DNA of 64,000 bases from Timburyella sp030842085 (GTDB lineage Bacteria; Bacillota; Clostridia; Oscillospirales; Acutalibacteraceae), in contig JAUUSE010000003.1 of NCBI GenBank assembly GCA_030842085.1, positions 8,365-72,364 on the forward strand, read 5' to 3'. Shown here piece by piece: positions 33,650 to 42,623 of the stretch. The notes under the pieces are model-generated. The model was not told where the DNA came from. It saw only the letters and a list, made by a program, of their open reading frames with translations, and did no database searches. A program made the position numbers and the translations under genes. How positions within the stretch are numbered: position 1 is the stretch's first letter; every line of letters starts with the position of its first letter.

Positions 33650-34954
33650 ATGAAAATAGCATTCATGGGTGCGGGCAGCACTATTTTTGCGAAGAATATA
33701 ATAGGCGACTGCATTTTAACGCCGGAGTTTGGTGAATTTGAGGTATTTCTGCATGATATTGACCCTCAGCGTCTGGAGGATTCTGAAAGGATACTGAAAA
33801 CAATAAATAAGACCCACAACGGCAAGTGCACAATAAAGGCGTCGCTTAACCGCCGTGAGGCGCTTAAAGATGCAGATTATGTTGTGAATGCGATACAGGT
33901 CGGCGGACTTGAGTGTACACTGACGGATTTTGAGGTGCCGAAAAAATACGGACTTCAGCAGACAATAGCCGACTCTATGGGCATAGGCGGCATATTCCGC
34001 GCGCTTAGGACTATTCCGGTGCTGCAGGATTTTGCCAATGATATTGAAGAACTGTGCCCGAACGCTCTGTTTTTAAACTACAGCAACCCCATGTCAATGC
34101 TTACTGGATATATGTTAAAGCACACCAAGGTGCGCGCTGTTGGACTTTGTCACAGCGTTCAGGTGGTAACCAACCAGCTGCTTCGTCCTATAGACATGAG
34201 CGAATACATTGGCAAGTGCAGATATGAGGTAGCCGGCATAAACCATCAGGCATGGCTTCTTAAAATTACCGACCTTGACGGCAACGACCTTTATCCTGAG
34301 GCAAAGCGCCGTTCAAAGATGACAGATAAGTATGATATGAAGCACGACCTTGTCCGCCGCGACCTTTTAAATAAGTTTGGATATTATCTTACCGAGTCGT
34401 CGGAGCATAACGCCGAGTATAATCCGTGGTTTATTAAAAAGCAGTATCCGGAGTTTATAGAAAAATACAACATACCAATAGATGAATATATCCGCCGCTG
34501 CCATGAGCAGATAGACGGATGGGTAAAAATGCGTGAAGATTTGCTTAAAGACCCGCATCTTAACCATACTAAGACATATGAGTACGGTTCTTACATAATT
34601 AAGGCATGCGAAACCGACGAGCCGTTTAAAATAGCCGGAAATGTGCTTAATAAGAATCTCATACCCAACCTGCCGTACGACAGCTGCGTAGAGGTGCCGT
34701 GCCTTGTCGACCGCAACGGCATAAATCCGTGCTACGTAGGCAACCTGCCGGAGCAGTGCGCCGCGATAAACCGCGTAAGCATAAATGTGCAGAATCTTAC
34801 AATAATGGCTGCGGCCGAGCGCAAGAAAGAGTATATCTACATGGCGGCCATGATGGACCCGCATGCTTCGGCCGAGCTCTCAACAGACGAGATTATCAGC
34901 ATGTGCGACGACCTTATAGAGGCGCACGGCGACTGGATGCCGAAATACAACTGA
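33650..34954 (+). CDS. Glycoside hydrolase family 4 (alpha-galactosidase/alpha-glucosidase type)
   Basis: A 434-residue GH4 enzyme, which uses NAD+ and a divalent metal for an oxidation-elimination mechanism. The N-terminus MKIAFMGAGSTIFAKN is the NAD-binding fold. The sequence has NYSNPMSMLTGYM, GLCHSVQ (metal-binding Cys in the CHS motif) and GINHQAWLLKI (metal-binding His). CHS is the motif of MelA-like alpha-galactosidases and relatives acting on unphosphorylated sugars, whereas 6-phospho-alpha-glucosidases have other residues there. The start is 33650 with GAAAGGAG ahead. No sugar transporter is adjacent. A terminator follows. Confidence 0.92.
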   Translation: MKIAFMGAGSTIFAKNIIGDCILTPEFGEFEVFLHDIDPQRLEDSERILKTINKTHNGKCTIKASLNRREALKDADYVVNAIQVGGLECTLTDFEVPKKYGLQQTIADSMGIGGIFRALRTIPVLQDFANDIEELCPNALFLNYSNPMSMLTGYMLKHTKVRAVGLCHSVQVVTNQLLRPIDMSEYIGKCRYEVAGINHQAWLLKITDLDGNDLYPEAKRRSKMTDKYDMKHDLVRRDLLNKFGYYLTESSEHNAEYNPWFIKKQYPEFIEKYNIPIDEYIRRCHEQIDGWVKMREDLLKDPHLNHTKTYEYGSYIIKACETDEPFKIAGNVLNKNLIPNLPYDSCVEVPCLVDRNGINPCYVGNLPEQCAAINRVSINVQNLTIMAAAERKKEYIYMAAMMDPHASAELSTDEIISMCDDLIEAHGDWMPKYN

Positions 34955-35360
34955 GTTTAAGCGGCATAAGGACTGCATCGCAGATTAAAGGTAGATTAAA
35001 ACAGTTAATGCAAATCAATTTAACATTAAATATAAGGCAGCGCCAAAGGCGCTGCCTTATCTGTTTAGCAAATAAGAATATTAACTTTATAGGAATATAG
35101 CAAGTAAAGCTTTAATTTTAAGTTAGCGTGTGCGAGCCGTTAACCAAAATTTTTTTATAAATAAGAAAATTTCATTAAAACGACAAGGCTGTTGATGGTT
35201 GATGAGCCGAAACTGCGCAGAAAAGTACTTATAAGGCTATTAAGCTGCTTTGCAAAACTGACTGCGCACAGATGAGCGAAGATATATATCGGCATAGCTT
35301 ATTAAACAAAATTATGACTGTACGCCGGCGCGGAAAATATATAAATTAGCGGCTGTTTTA
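34955..35360. other. Convergent intergenic region with one terminator
   Basis: 406 bases. Apart from the terminator at 35033-35065 nothing was recognised. Confidence 0.5.
35033..35065 (+). terminator. Terminator after the GH4 gene
   Basis: TAAGGCAGCGCC pairs with GGCGCTGCCTTA, a 12-bp stem with a very short loop, followed by a T-rich stretch. Confidence 0.85.
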
Positions 35361-36080
35361 TCACAGCGAAAACCCTCCGCTTACATCAAGGACTTGGCCG
35401 GTTACAAACCCGTTTTCTGCAAAGAAGAGTGCCGCCGCCGCGACGTCCTGAGGCAGGCCCAGCCGCATAAGTGGAGTGTCATCCGCCAAGGCTGATTTAT
35501 CTTCGTCGGAAAATGATGAAAGCATGTCGGTGTCAATAACGCCGGGACAAATGCAGTTAGCAGTTATGCCGGACGGGCCGACCTCCTTTGCCAGCGCGCG
35601 GGTAAGGCCTATAACAGCCGCCTTTGATGCGGAATAAACCGCCTCGCATGCGCCTCCTCTACGGCCCCATATAGAGGATATGTTTATTATGCAGCCGTCC
35701 TTTTTGTTTATCATGCGCGGCAGCACAGCGCGGCAAAGATTAAACGTCCCCTTGACATTTATACTCATTACCCTATCATATTCGGCGTCTGTCATGTCCT
35801 GCAAAAGGCCGTAATGCGAGACGCCGGCGTTGTTTATCAATATGTCGGGGGAAGAGGCGGGAAGATTGTTCATCATCTGAGCTACATCGTCTGTTCTTGA
35901 AACATCCGCGCTTATGCACTCGGCGCTTCCGCCACTTTCTAAAATTTTGCGGCACAGCGATAAAGCGGCGTCCAGGCTTTTGTTGTAGTTTATTATTACA
36001 TGATATCCCGACTTTGCAAAAAGCTCGGCCGTTGCTGCGCCAATTCCGCGCGAAGCTCCTGTTATCAGTACTGATTTCAA
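35361..36080 (-). CDS. Short-chain dehydrogenase/reductase (FabG-like)
   Basis: A 239-residue classical SDR. TGASRGIG (about 7-14) binds NAD(P), NNAG stands at about 84-87, and the catalytic Ser, Tyr and Lys lie in NISSIW and YSASKAAVIG. CPGVIDTDM follows the active site as in beta-ketoacyl reductases. The start is TTG with GGAAAGGA ahead. It lies alone, not in a fatty-acid cluster, so it may be a general ketone or sugar dehydrogenase rather than the housekeeping FabG. Confidence 0.9.
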   Translation of the reverse strand: MKSVLITGASRGIGAATAELFAKSGYHVIINYNKSLDAALSLCRKILESGGSAECISADVSRTDDVAQMMNNLPASSPDILINNAGVSHYGLLQDMTDAEYDRVMSINVKGTFNLCRAVLPRMINKKDGCIINISSIWGRRGGACEAVYSASKAAVIGLTRALAKEVGPSGITANCICPGVIDTDMLSSFSDEDKSALADDTPLMRLGLPQDVAAAALFFAENGFVTGQVLDVSGGFSL

Positions 36081-36321
36081 TTCTATTTTCCTTTCCGGCC
36101 TTAAGGCGCCATGTTTAATATTTTGCCGTCAGCCTGATGCGCAAATAATGCAAGTGTGCCGGCGCAGTATTCGGAAAATAAATAGCCGAATACCAAGCTG
36201 AGACGAGTGCCGCGGCTATCGGCTTTAAAAAAGAAAAAAGACGCATAACTGCGTAGGCAAGTTAATAGAGTTAAGAGTGACACACCTGCATCATGTGCTA
36301 TCTTAAACTGCGGCAACGTGT
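36081..36321. other. Intergenic region between two minus-strand genes
   Basis: About 240 bases, ending at the terminator of the upstream Gfo/Idh gene. No gene seen. Confidence 0.4.
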
Positions 36322-36356
36322 AAAAAAACGCCGGCCGTAAAAGTATACGGCCGGCG
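36322..36356 (-). terminator. Terminator of the Gfo/Idh/MocA gene
   Basis: On the minus strand CGCCGGCCGTA pairs with TACGGCCGGCG and a T7 tail follows. Confidence 0.9.
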
Positions 36357-36394
36357 CAGATGTACAGTTTAGTTAGATGTTTATTGCAGCCGTC

Positions 36395-37693
36395 TTAATC
36401 TTCAAGCTCAAAATTATATTCGGATATATTTACGACTCGGTTTTCAAGCCTTGATTTTTCTGCCGCAAAAGCCATAATGTGGCTGTAAACAGAATTACGA
36501 GCCGATGACAGCATATTTGTGCTCTTTGAGCGGACGTTGTTGATGAAGTCGGCAACTAAACGGTGGTCGCCGCCGCCGTGGCCGTGGATGTCCTCGTTTA
36601 CGTTTACCGGAATATTGACGCAGAAAGGGTATTTATCCTGGTCTGGCTTTATAAATCCGGCGTTTTGGAATTTATACAAATTAATACTTGTAGTGGTGTC
36701 CTCAAGCTTTGCTTCAAGCTGTCCGTGAGAACCCATAAGCTTTATTGTACGGCTGATACCCTTTGTAAATCCGCACATAGTAAAGGCGACATTAACTCCA
36801 TTTTCAAAATTTATAATGCTTACCTGATTATCGACGACATTATTGTCGCAGCGATGTACACACCTGCCGTACGGTCCTGTTTCAAGCGCCTTGGTTCGTG
36901 CATCGAGTGATGGGTCAAGGCTTACTACGTCGACCGGCCAAGCGGTATTTTTGCCGAGATAAAGCTTAGTAGCGTCATACGGGCAGTTGTCGCGGTACTT
37001 GCAGTCGTCGGTGCAGCGGTCGGTTGAGCCGTTCGGAGCGCTCTCTTTATTAAAATAATTCAGGCTGCCGAAAGATGCAACACTAACCGGCTTAGAGCCG
37101 ACAAGATAATAAAGCAAATCCATATCATGGCAGCTTTTTGCAAGTATCATCGGAGAGGTCTCGTCGCTGTTGCGCCAATGTCCGCGTACAAAGCTGTGTG
37201 CCATATGCCAAAATCCCACATTTTCATTGTGCTGTATTGCGATAAGACGTCCAATCTCGCCGTCGTCAAGGAGCTGCTTTATCTTCTGGAATATTTCCGT
37301 AAAGCGCAGCACATAGCAAAGCGACAAAAGCACGCCCTTTTCTGCGGCGTGGTTTGCCATGGCGACGCATTCGTCAAGATTTGGCGACATGGGCTTTTCA
37401 AGCAGTATATCATAGCCGCAGTCAATAGCCATCATAGTGGGCTCATAATGCATCTGATCCTGTGTGCAGATGAAAGCGCAGTCGGCAATTTTACCGCGTG
37501 CAAAAAGCTCTGGATAGTCGGAAAAGCAATTTTCAGGCGCAATGCCGTATTTTTTAGCGTAAAGCTCGCGCCGTTCCTTTACCGGCTCAACAACTGCAAC
37601 CATCTGTAATTCATCCGGGTGCTCCAGACTGTAGGTGGAATATTCATTTCCTCTGCCGCCGGCGCCTACCAGCACGGCTGTAACTTTTTTCAT
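36395..37693 (-). CDS. Gfo/Idh/MocA-family oxidoreductase
   Basis: A 432-residue NAD(P)-dependent sugar or inositol-type dehydrogenase. The N-terminus has VLVGAGGRGNEYSTY. The family signature DILLEKPMSPNLDE (about residues 94-107) contains the EKP lysine, and LAKSCHDMDLLYYLVG provides the His-containing catalytic segment. It has an inserted cysteine-rich patch (CTDDCKYRDNCPYDATK), seen in a subgroup. The ribosome binding site is GAGGTG. It is divergent from the secreted protein gene at 37833 and close to the GH4 gene, so a sugar-catabolic role is plausible. The substrate is unknown. Confidence 0.9.
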   Translation of the reverse strand: MKKVTAVLVGAGGRGNEYSTYSLEHPDELQMVAVVEPVKERRELYAKKYGIAPENCFSDYPELFARGKIADCAFICTQDQMHYEPTMMAIDCGYDILLEKPMSPNLDECVAMANHAAEKGVLLSLCYVLRFTEIFQKIKQLLDDGEIGRLIAIQHNENVGFWHMAHSFVRGHWRNSDETSPMILAKSCHDMDLLYYLVGSKPVSVASFGSLNYFNKESAPNGSTDRCTDDCKYRDNCPYDATKLYLGKNTAWPVDVVSLDPSLDARTKALETGPYGRCVHRCDNNVVDNQVSIINFENGVNVAFTMCGFTKGISRTIKLMGSHGQLEAKLEDTTTSINLYKFQNAGFIKPDQDKYPFCVNIPVNVNEDIHGHGGGDHRLVADFINNVRSKSTNMLSSARNSVYSHIMAFAAEKSRLENRVVNISEYNFELED

Positions 37694-37760
37694 TTAAAAC
37701 ACCTCTATGGTAAATTTCAATAGTATTTTACTCAAAGATTATTATAAAGTCAATAAGATT

Positions 37761-37774
37761 AACAATTAATTGTT
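37761..37774. promoter_or_regulatory. 14-bp palindrome overlapping the promoter of the secreted protein
   Basis: AACAATTAATTGTT is a perfect palindrome whose right end overlaps the -35 hexamer of the adjacent promoter, a classic place for a repressor. It lies in the divergent region shared with the Gfo/Idh gene. Confidence 0.5.
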
Positions 37775-37801
37775 GACAGTAATTGGAAAGCGTTGTAAAA
37801 T
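37773..37801 (+). promoter_or_regulatory. Consensus promoter of the secreted membrane-anchored protein
   Basis: TTGACA (37773-37778), a 17-base spacer and TAAAAT (37796-37801). The spacer includes GGAAAGCGTTGTA, which partly resembles a catabolite-responsive (CcpA) site. Confidence 0.8.
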
Positions 37802-37832
37802 TAATTTATTAAATAAGGGAGGTTGTAAACCT

Positions 37833-38822
37833 ATGAAAAAACTGCGTTTATTATTAAGTGCTATTGTAATAACCGCACTGGCAGCTACTACTATAATTAC
37901 TACGACTGCAGCTATACCTGATGGCTCGGAAATAGGGCTGAATCTTCTTCCTGAGTCAGTTGACGAATTATATCCAGGAAATGGAAGTGAGGACGGATAC
38001 ACAGCTGCGCTAGATGATAACGGCCTTGCTTTGACATTTACCGAGGCAGGCGAGGCCAACGGCTTTGTACAGGTAAAATACACTTTTGGCGAAGCTGTTA
38101 ATTTAAATCAGGCTCCAATTATAAGGATAAAGACGCATTTTACCCGTACTGACCCGGAAGAAAATTTGCCGCGCGTTAATTTAAGAATTAATTATACGAC
38201 TTCGACCGGCGAAAGCAATTACATAATGATAAGCACCATGGATGATATTTTTGAGGTCACCAACGGTTCAATTAATACGGATATTGATACAACGATAAAC
38301 GTCTTTGAGCTTCTTTATAACAACGACCTGCTCACGCCGGACGGCGTAATCATAATAGATGAAGTTTCTTACTGGATGGGCGGCGACGCAGGCCTTGTGC
38401 TCACATATGACTATTTATACTTTGAAAAGGGAACTCCTACAATAAACGGTGAAGAAACATCAACTTCTGAACTGTTCAGCAGCACGTCCTCTGCGGCTTC
38501 GACTGCTGCTTCGGGCAGTGATTCATCAGCTGCTTCTACTTCTGCATCCAGCAGTACTTCAAGAGCCAGCTCTTCTTCAAGGACTACCGGCGGAAATAGC
38601 GGCAGAAATGATGACAATAATATGGTTATGTGGATAGTAATCGGTGCTGTAGCGGCTGTTGTAGTTATTGCTGTTATTGTACTGATAGTTGTTAAGACAA
38701 AGAAATCGGGAGCTTCTGCGGAGATTACAGACAACAGCACAGATTCACCGGATGCTGGGGAGACGACAGAGGAAAAATCCGAAGACGACGCCTCAGAAAA
38801 AAAGGACGATGACGAAAAATAA
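37833..38822 (+). CDS. Secreted protein with C-terminal membrane anchor, function unknown
   Basis: About 329 residues. A signal peptide (about 1-27, MKKLRLLLSAIVITALAATT) leads to an external domain of about 185 residues rich in beta strands, with no motif that I recognise; it could be a carbohydrate-binding type fold. A Ser/Ala/Thr-rich linker follows, then one membrane helix (about 264-290, WIVIGAVAAVVVIAVIVLIV) and an acidic cytosolic tail. The start was set at 37833, where AGGGAGG stands 12 bases ahead. It has its own strong promoter with a palindrome over the -35 and ends in a good terminator. Confidence 0.75.
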   Translation: MKKLRLLLSAIVITALAATTIITTTAAIPDGSEIGLNLLPESVDELYPGNGSEDGYTAALDDNGLALTFTEAGEANGFVQVKYTFGEAVNLNQAPIIRIKTHFTRTDPEENLPRVNLRINYTTSTGESNYIMISTMDDIFEVTNGSINTDIDTTINVFELLYNNDLLTPDGVIIIDEVSYWMGGDAGLVLTYDYLYFEKGTPTINGEETSTSELFSSTSSAASTAASGSDSSAASTSASSSTSRASSSSRTTGGNSGRNDDNNMVMWIVIGAVAAVVVIAVIVLIVVKTKKSGASAEITDNSTDSPDAGETTEEKSEDDASEKKDDDEK

Positions 38823-38867
38823 TCATTGAGTTAAACTGATTATATGTTTTATCAGCTTAATATGATT

Positions 38868-38900
38868 AAAAAATCCCCCGGTTTTACTGGGGGATTTTAA
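38868..38900 (+). terminator. Terminator of the secreted protein gene
   Basis: AAAATCCCCC pairs with GGGGGATTTT around GGTTTTACT. Confidence 0.88.
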
Positions 38901-39274
38901 TTATTGCGCTCTTAAGCTGAAAAACGCCTGCAGAAACTGATATAGATAGAAAAAGCTTTAGAAATGACTCTTGAAGAAAGCAGATATCTATCAAATGAAA
39001 AAATATATTGGCTTCAACCCGCGGTCTATTATTTAGCAGTTTGCGTGTGTAGGGAAATGTCACACAACTATATAATTTAGGGTTATTTGAGAATGTAAAT
39101 CTGTCAAACTGGCATATGATAAACATACATGTCCGAACCGCCCGCGGTTTGAAAATAATCTGATATTCGTATATAATATTATACAACTGAAAAGCTTGAT
39201 AAATGCGATATTCATTTATGGGAGATATGATTGCAAATTACAATAACGCCGAAGAAAAATAATAGAGGATAAAA
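38901..39274. other. Intergenic region before the LysR locus
   Basis: About 370 AT-rich bases with no recognised element. The promoter for the 34-residue frame and lysR should be here. Confidence 0.4.
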
Positions 39275-39379
39275 GTGCGGCTCTTTAATACAATAGCGAT
39301 TACCATGATGATTTTTTCACTTTGTAACATACTTGTGTTTATGAATATGGAAAGACGACAGGATAAGGCGGTGAATTAA
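39275..39379 (+). CDS. Possible 34-residue membrane peptide upstream of lysR
   Basis: GTG start with AGAGGATAAAA ahead. The peptide has one hydrophobic stretch (IAITMMIFSLCNILVFMN) and a charged end (MERRQDKAVN). Its TAA stop touches the TTG start of lysR, and the lysR ribosome binding site AAGGCGG lies inside it, so translation would be coupled. It may be a real small protein or a leader peptide; comparison with relatives is needed to decide. Confidence 0.4.
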   Translation: MRLFNTIAITMMIFSLCNILVFMNMERRQDKAVN

Positions 39380-40288
39380 TTGTATAATCCCCATCTTGAG
39401 ACATTCCTGCGTGTGGCCGATGCGGGCAGCTTTAACAAGGCAGCAGAAGAGGCATATATTACTCCCACTGCGGTTATAAAGCAGATTAATCTGCTTGAAG
39501 ATTCGTTAGGGGTAAAGCTTTTTGACAGGACACATAGAGGACTAATACTTACAAAAGCGGGAAGGTCTTTGTACCAAGACGCAAAATATATTATTCAGTA
39601 TTGCAGAGATTCTGTAACGCGTGCCAAAAACGCCATGCAGGAGGATATAAACGTTATACGGATTGGAAGTTCACCCATGACGCCCGCCCAGCTTTTAATG
39701 CAGCTATGGCCTAAAATTCAAGAGCGTTGTCCCGATATTAAATTTCAAATTATTCCATTTGAAAACACGCCGGAAAACGCACGCGAAATTTTAGGGAATT
39801 TAGGGAAAAATATTGACGTGGTGGGTGGCATTTTCGATGAAACTATGCTTGACCTAAGGCGTTGTGCAGGACTGGAGCTATCACGCGAGCCATTTTGCTG
39901 CGCCGTTTCTATTCATCACAAACTGGCGGCAAAAGATAAGCTTCAAGTCTGCGATTTGTATGGAGAAAATCTTCTGTTAATGCACAGGGGCTGGAGCCGC
40001 TATGTCGATGAGCTGAGGGATGATTTATGGAAAAATCACGACCAAATTAATATTATAGATTTTGACTTTTACAATATGAATGTTTTTAACCGATGCGAAA
40101 ACAGTAATGACGTGCTGTTAGCCTTTCCCGGCTGGGCAAATGTCCATCCACTTTTAAAGGTTATTCCTGTTGAATGGGAGCATAGTATTCCTTACGGACT
40201 ATTACATGCTAAGCAGCCATCTGAGACAGTAAGCAAATTTCTTACAGCAGCAAAATCGGCGGCGAAAGGAAAAGAAATAAAGAGTTAA
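39380..40288 (+). CDS. LysR-family transcriptional regulator
   Basis: A 302-residue LysR-type regulator. Residues 1-60 form the winged HTH (FLRVADAGSFNKAAEEAYITP). A linker helix and a periplasmic-binding-like effector domain follow (from about residue 92). The start is TTG, with AAGGCGG nine bases ahead and the small upstream frame ending at the adjacent base. It lies at the head of the same-strand redox/esterase locus and probably controls it, although a terminator separates the two. LysR proteins usually bind a small metabolite and often regulate oxidoreductase operons. The effector is unknown. Confidence 0.9.
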   Translation: MYNPHLETFLRVADAGSFNKAAEEAYITPTAVIKQINLLEDSLGVKLFDRTHRGLILTKAGRSLYQDAKYIIQYCRDSVTRAKNAMQEDINVIRIGSSPMTPAQLLMQLWPKIQERCPDIKFQIIPFENTPENAREILGNLGKNIDVVGGIFDETMLDLRRCAGLELSREPFCCAVSIHHKLAAKDKLQVCDLYGENLLLMHRGWSRYVDELRDDLWKNHDQINIIDFDFYNMNVFNRCENSNDVLLAFPGWANVHPLLKVIPVEWEHSIPYGLLHAKQPSETVSKFLTAAKSAAKGKEIKS

Positions 40289-40312
40289 AACCTTTAGGTA
40301 TAAACTGATAAA

Positions 40313-40347
40313 CAAAACGAGACTTCTGATGAGGTCTCGTTTTGTTT
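40313..40347 (+). terminator. Terminator after lysR
   Basis: AAAACGAGAC pairs with GTCTCGTTTT, followed by GTTTAT. Confidence 0.85.
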
Positions 40348-40375
40348 ATAATACAGGCAGAAAGAAAAACGGCAG

Positions 40376-41416
40376 GTGAAAAGATTGAAAAAGACGGCTT
40401 TTATTATGGGAATTTTGTGGCTGCTGTTATGCCTTGCCGGATGCGGCGCAAATCAAGAAGGGGAAAACGGCAATGCTGTGCAATCGGCAAACAATGGACA
40501 GGCGGGAAAAATGGAAAGCTCAATACAGTCAGTGCAAGACTCAAATGAGCCGTATACGGCAGATACTAAAATATCGGATGTAATAAACGATGACGTTTTT
40601 GGAGATTATGGCAGGCTTATATTTCCTGTCGATTCGGGATATTACAGCGGCAATACGCTTGGTGAGCTAAAGCTTACATGGTATAACAACATTGACGCTG
40701 ATAAAACAGTAGAGATTGCCAATTACCTAAAAAGCCGCGCTGCTTCTGGACAGACAGTGTTTTATGATATTTATACTGACGAGGAAAAGGCGGCCGATCC
40801 CAATAAAGAGGATACGGGACTGTTTTTCTTTAAGGGAAATTCTGGCGAAAGATTTGCAGTTTGCAACGCGGGCGGTGGATTTGCTTATGTTGGAGCAATG
40901 CAGGACAGCTTTCCGCATGCGCTCGAATTGTCGAAAAAAGGGTATAATGCCTTTGCTCTGATTTACCGGCCGGGCGCCCAAACCGCCTGTGAGGACCTTG
41001 CGAGGGCAATCAGCTTTATTTTTGAGCACGCGGCCGAGCTTGAAGTAAATACAGACAGCTATTCTCTTTGGGGCGGATCTGCTGGTGCAAGAATGGCGGC
41101 GTGGCTCGGCTCTTATGGGCCGGCAGCATTTGGCGGAGATAATTTGCCGAAGCCTAAGTCGGTGATTATGCAGTATACAGCTCACAGCGATTACAGCCAA
41201 GATGATCCGCCAACATATGTCTGCGTAGGTGAAAACGACTCAATCGCGAACTGGCGTGTAATGAAACAGCGAATAGACAGTCTGGATGCGCTCGGCATTG
41301 ATACTGAATTTCATGTATACCCAAATCTCGGCCACGGTTTTGGACTTGGAACAGGAACTTCAGCGGAGGGCTGGCTCGACGACGCGGTAAATTTTTGGGA
41401 AAAGCATATGAATTAG
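40376..41416 (+). CDS. Alpha/beta-hydrolase lipoprotein (surface esterase)
   Basis: About 346 residues from GTG, or 343 from the TTG at 40385, which has the better ribosome binding site (GGCAGGTG). A lipoprotein signal ends in LCLAGC, so the enzyme should sit outside the membrane. After a short spacer comes an alpha/beta-hydrolase domain with the nucleophile elbow GGSAGARMA, Asp in VGENDSIANW and His in NLGHGFGLG. It resembles acetylxylan or carbohydrate esterases. It is the first of three surface esterases in this locus and directly precedes an alcohol dehydrogenase, which could use an alcohol released from an ester. That link is inference. Confidence 0.88.
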   Translation: MKRLKKTAFIMGILWLLLCLAGCGANQEGENGNAVQSANNGQAGKMESSIQSVQDSNEPYTADTKISDVINDDVFGDYGRLIFPVDSGYYSGNTLGELKLTWYNNIDADKTVEIANYLKSRAASGQTVFYDIYTDEEKAADPNKEDTGLFFFKGNSGERFAVCNAGGGFAYVGAMQDSFPHALELSKKGYNAFALIYRPGAQTACEDLARAISFIFEHAAELEVNTDSYSLWGGSAGARMAAWLGSYGPAAFGGDNLPKPKSVIMQYTAHSDYSQDDPPTYVCVGENDSIANWRVMKQRIDSLDALGIDTEFHVYPNLGHGFGLGTGTSAEGWLDDAVNFWEKHMN

Positions 41417-41432
41417 GCAAAGGAAGATAGCA

Positions 41433-42602
41433 ATGAATAATTTTATTTTTGAAAATACAACAAAGGTATATTTTGGAAAAGGCTGCGTAAAAGAATACCT
41501 GAACTGCCTGACAAAGGACTATACCGGTACTATAATGCTTGCCTATGGCGGTGGTTCAATTAAGAAAAATGGAATTTATGACGAAGTTACCTCCATTTTA
41601 AAAGAGTCGGGCAAAAGCATAATAGAGTTTTCCGGCATAACGTCTAATCCGACTTATAAGAAGGTGCTTGAAGGTGCAAAAATAGCGAGAGAAAATCATG
41701 TGGAGCTACTCCTTGGGATTGGCGGCGGCAGCGTAATGGACTGCTGTAAGGCAATCTCTATTGCCGCCAGATACAACGGCGATGCATGGAATGATTTTTG
41801 GATGCATTCGGGAGTTTTTGATTTTGAGCCCCTGCCCCTCGGCGTAATTGTTACAGTTGCGGGCACCGGCAGCGAGTGCAACGGCGGAGCGGTTATTACT
41901 AATGAGGAGGTGAAAATTAAAACAGGCAGAGATTATCCAAAATGCAACCCAAAGTTTGCACTGCTTGACCCAACATACACATACAGCGTTCCAAAACAGC
42001 AGATGATATCCGGCGGATTTGACATCCTTTCTCATATTATGGAAACCTATTTCAGCGAGCCGGACGATGACAATGTTTCTGATGACATTTCTGAGGCCCT
42101 TATGCGCAGCGTAATACGCAATCTGCGCGCTGCGGTTAAAAATCCGGAGGATTACACCGCAAGAAGCAACCTGATGTGGGATGCGACAATGGCGGAAAAC
42201 CGTATTATCAAACTGGGTAAGCGCACTGACTTTGAATGCCACCAGATGGAGCATCAGCTGGGAGCATATACAAACTGTAACCACGGCGCTGGGCTGGCTG
42301 TACTTCATCCAGTATATTACCGCCATATTTGTAAGGCGGGCAAGTCAAAATTTGCCCGTTTTGCCACTAAGGTTTGGGGAATTGAAGCAGAAAACAAATC
42401 CCAAGCAGAGTTGGCAAACGCCGGAGTCGACGCCCTTGCCGATTTTATTAAAGAAATCGGACTGCCGACAACGCTTCGGGAATTGGGTGTTACAGAGCAG
42501 ACAGATATTAAAAAAATTGCCTATTCATGCAATATTGTATCAGGCAGCTATAAAAAAATGACGCACGAAGAAATTATTGAAATTTTTATGGAATGTTTTT
42601 AA
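41433..42602 (+). CDS. Iron-containing (butanol-type) alcohol dehydrogenase
   Basis: A 389-residue group III, iron-dependent alcohol dehydrogenase of the BdhA/YqhD type. The NAD(P)-binding GGGSIKKNG and GIGGGSVMDCCKAI segments are present, together with metal-ligand segments around DILSHIMETYFS and ECHQMEHQLGAYTNCNHGAGLA. It reduces aldehydes to alcohols, or the reverse, in the cytosol. The gene starts 16 bases after the esterase lipoprotein stop and ends 21 bases before the flavodoxin lipoprotein, so these belong to one operon. Confidence 0.93.
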   Translation: MNNFIFENTTKVYFGKGCVKEYLNCLTKDYTGTIMLAYGGGSIKKNGIYDEVTSILKESGKSIIEFSGITSNPTYKKVLEGAKIARENHVELLLGIGGGSVMDCCKAISIAARYNGDAWNDFWMHSGVFDFEPLPLGVIVTVAGTGSECNGGAVITNEEVKIKTGRDYPKCNPKFALLDPTYTYSVPKQQMISGGFDILSHIMETYFSEPDDDNVSDDISEALMRSVIRNLRAAVKNPEDYTARSNLMWDATMAENRIIKLGKRTDFECHQMEHQLGAYTNCNHGAGLAVLHPVYYRHICKAGKSKFARFATKVWGIEAENKSQAELANAGVDALADFIKEIGLPTTLRELGVTEQTDIKKIAYSCNIVSGSYKKMTHEEIIEIFMECF

Positions 42603-42623
42603 CTTAGAAAGGAGATAATTACT

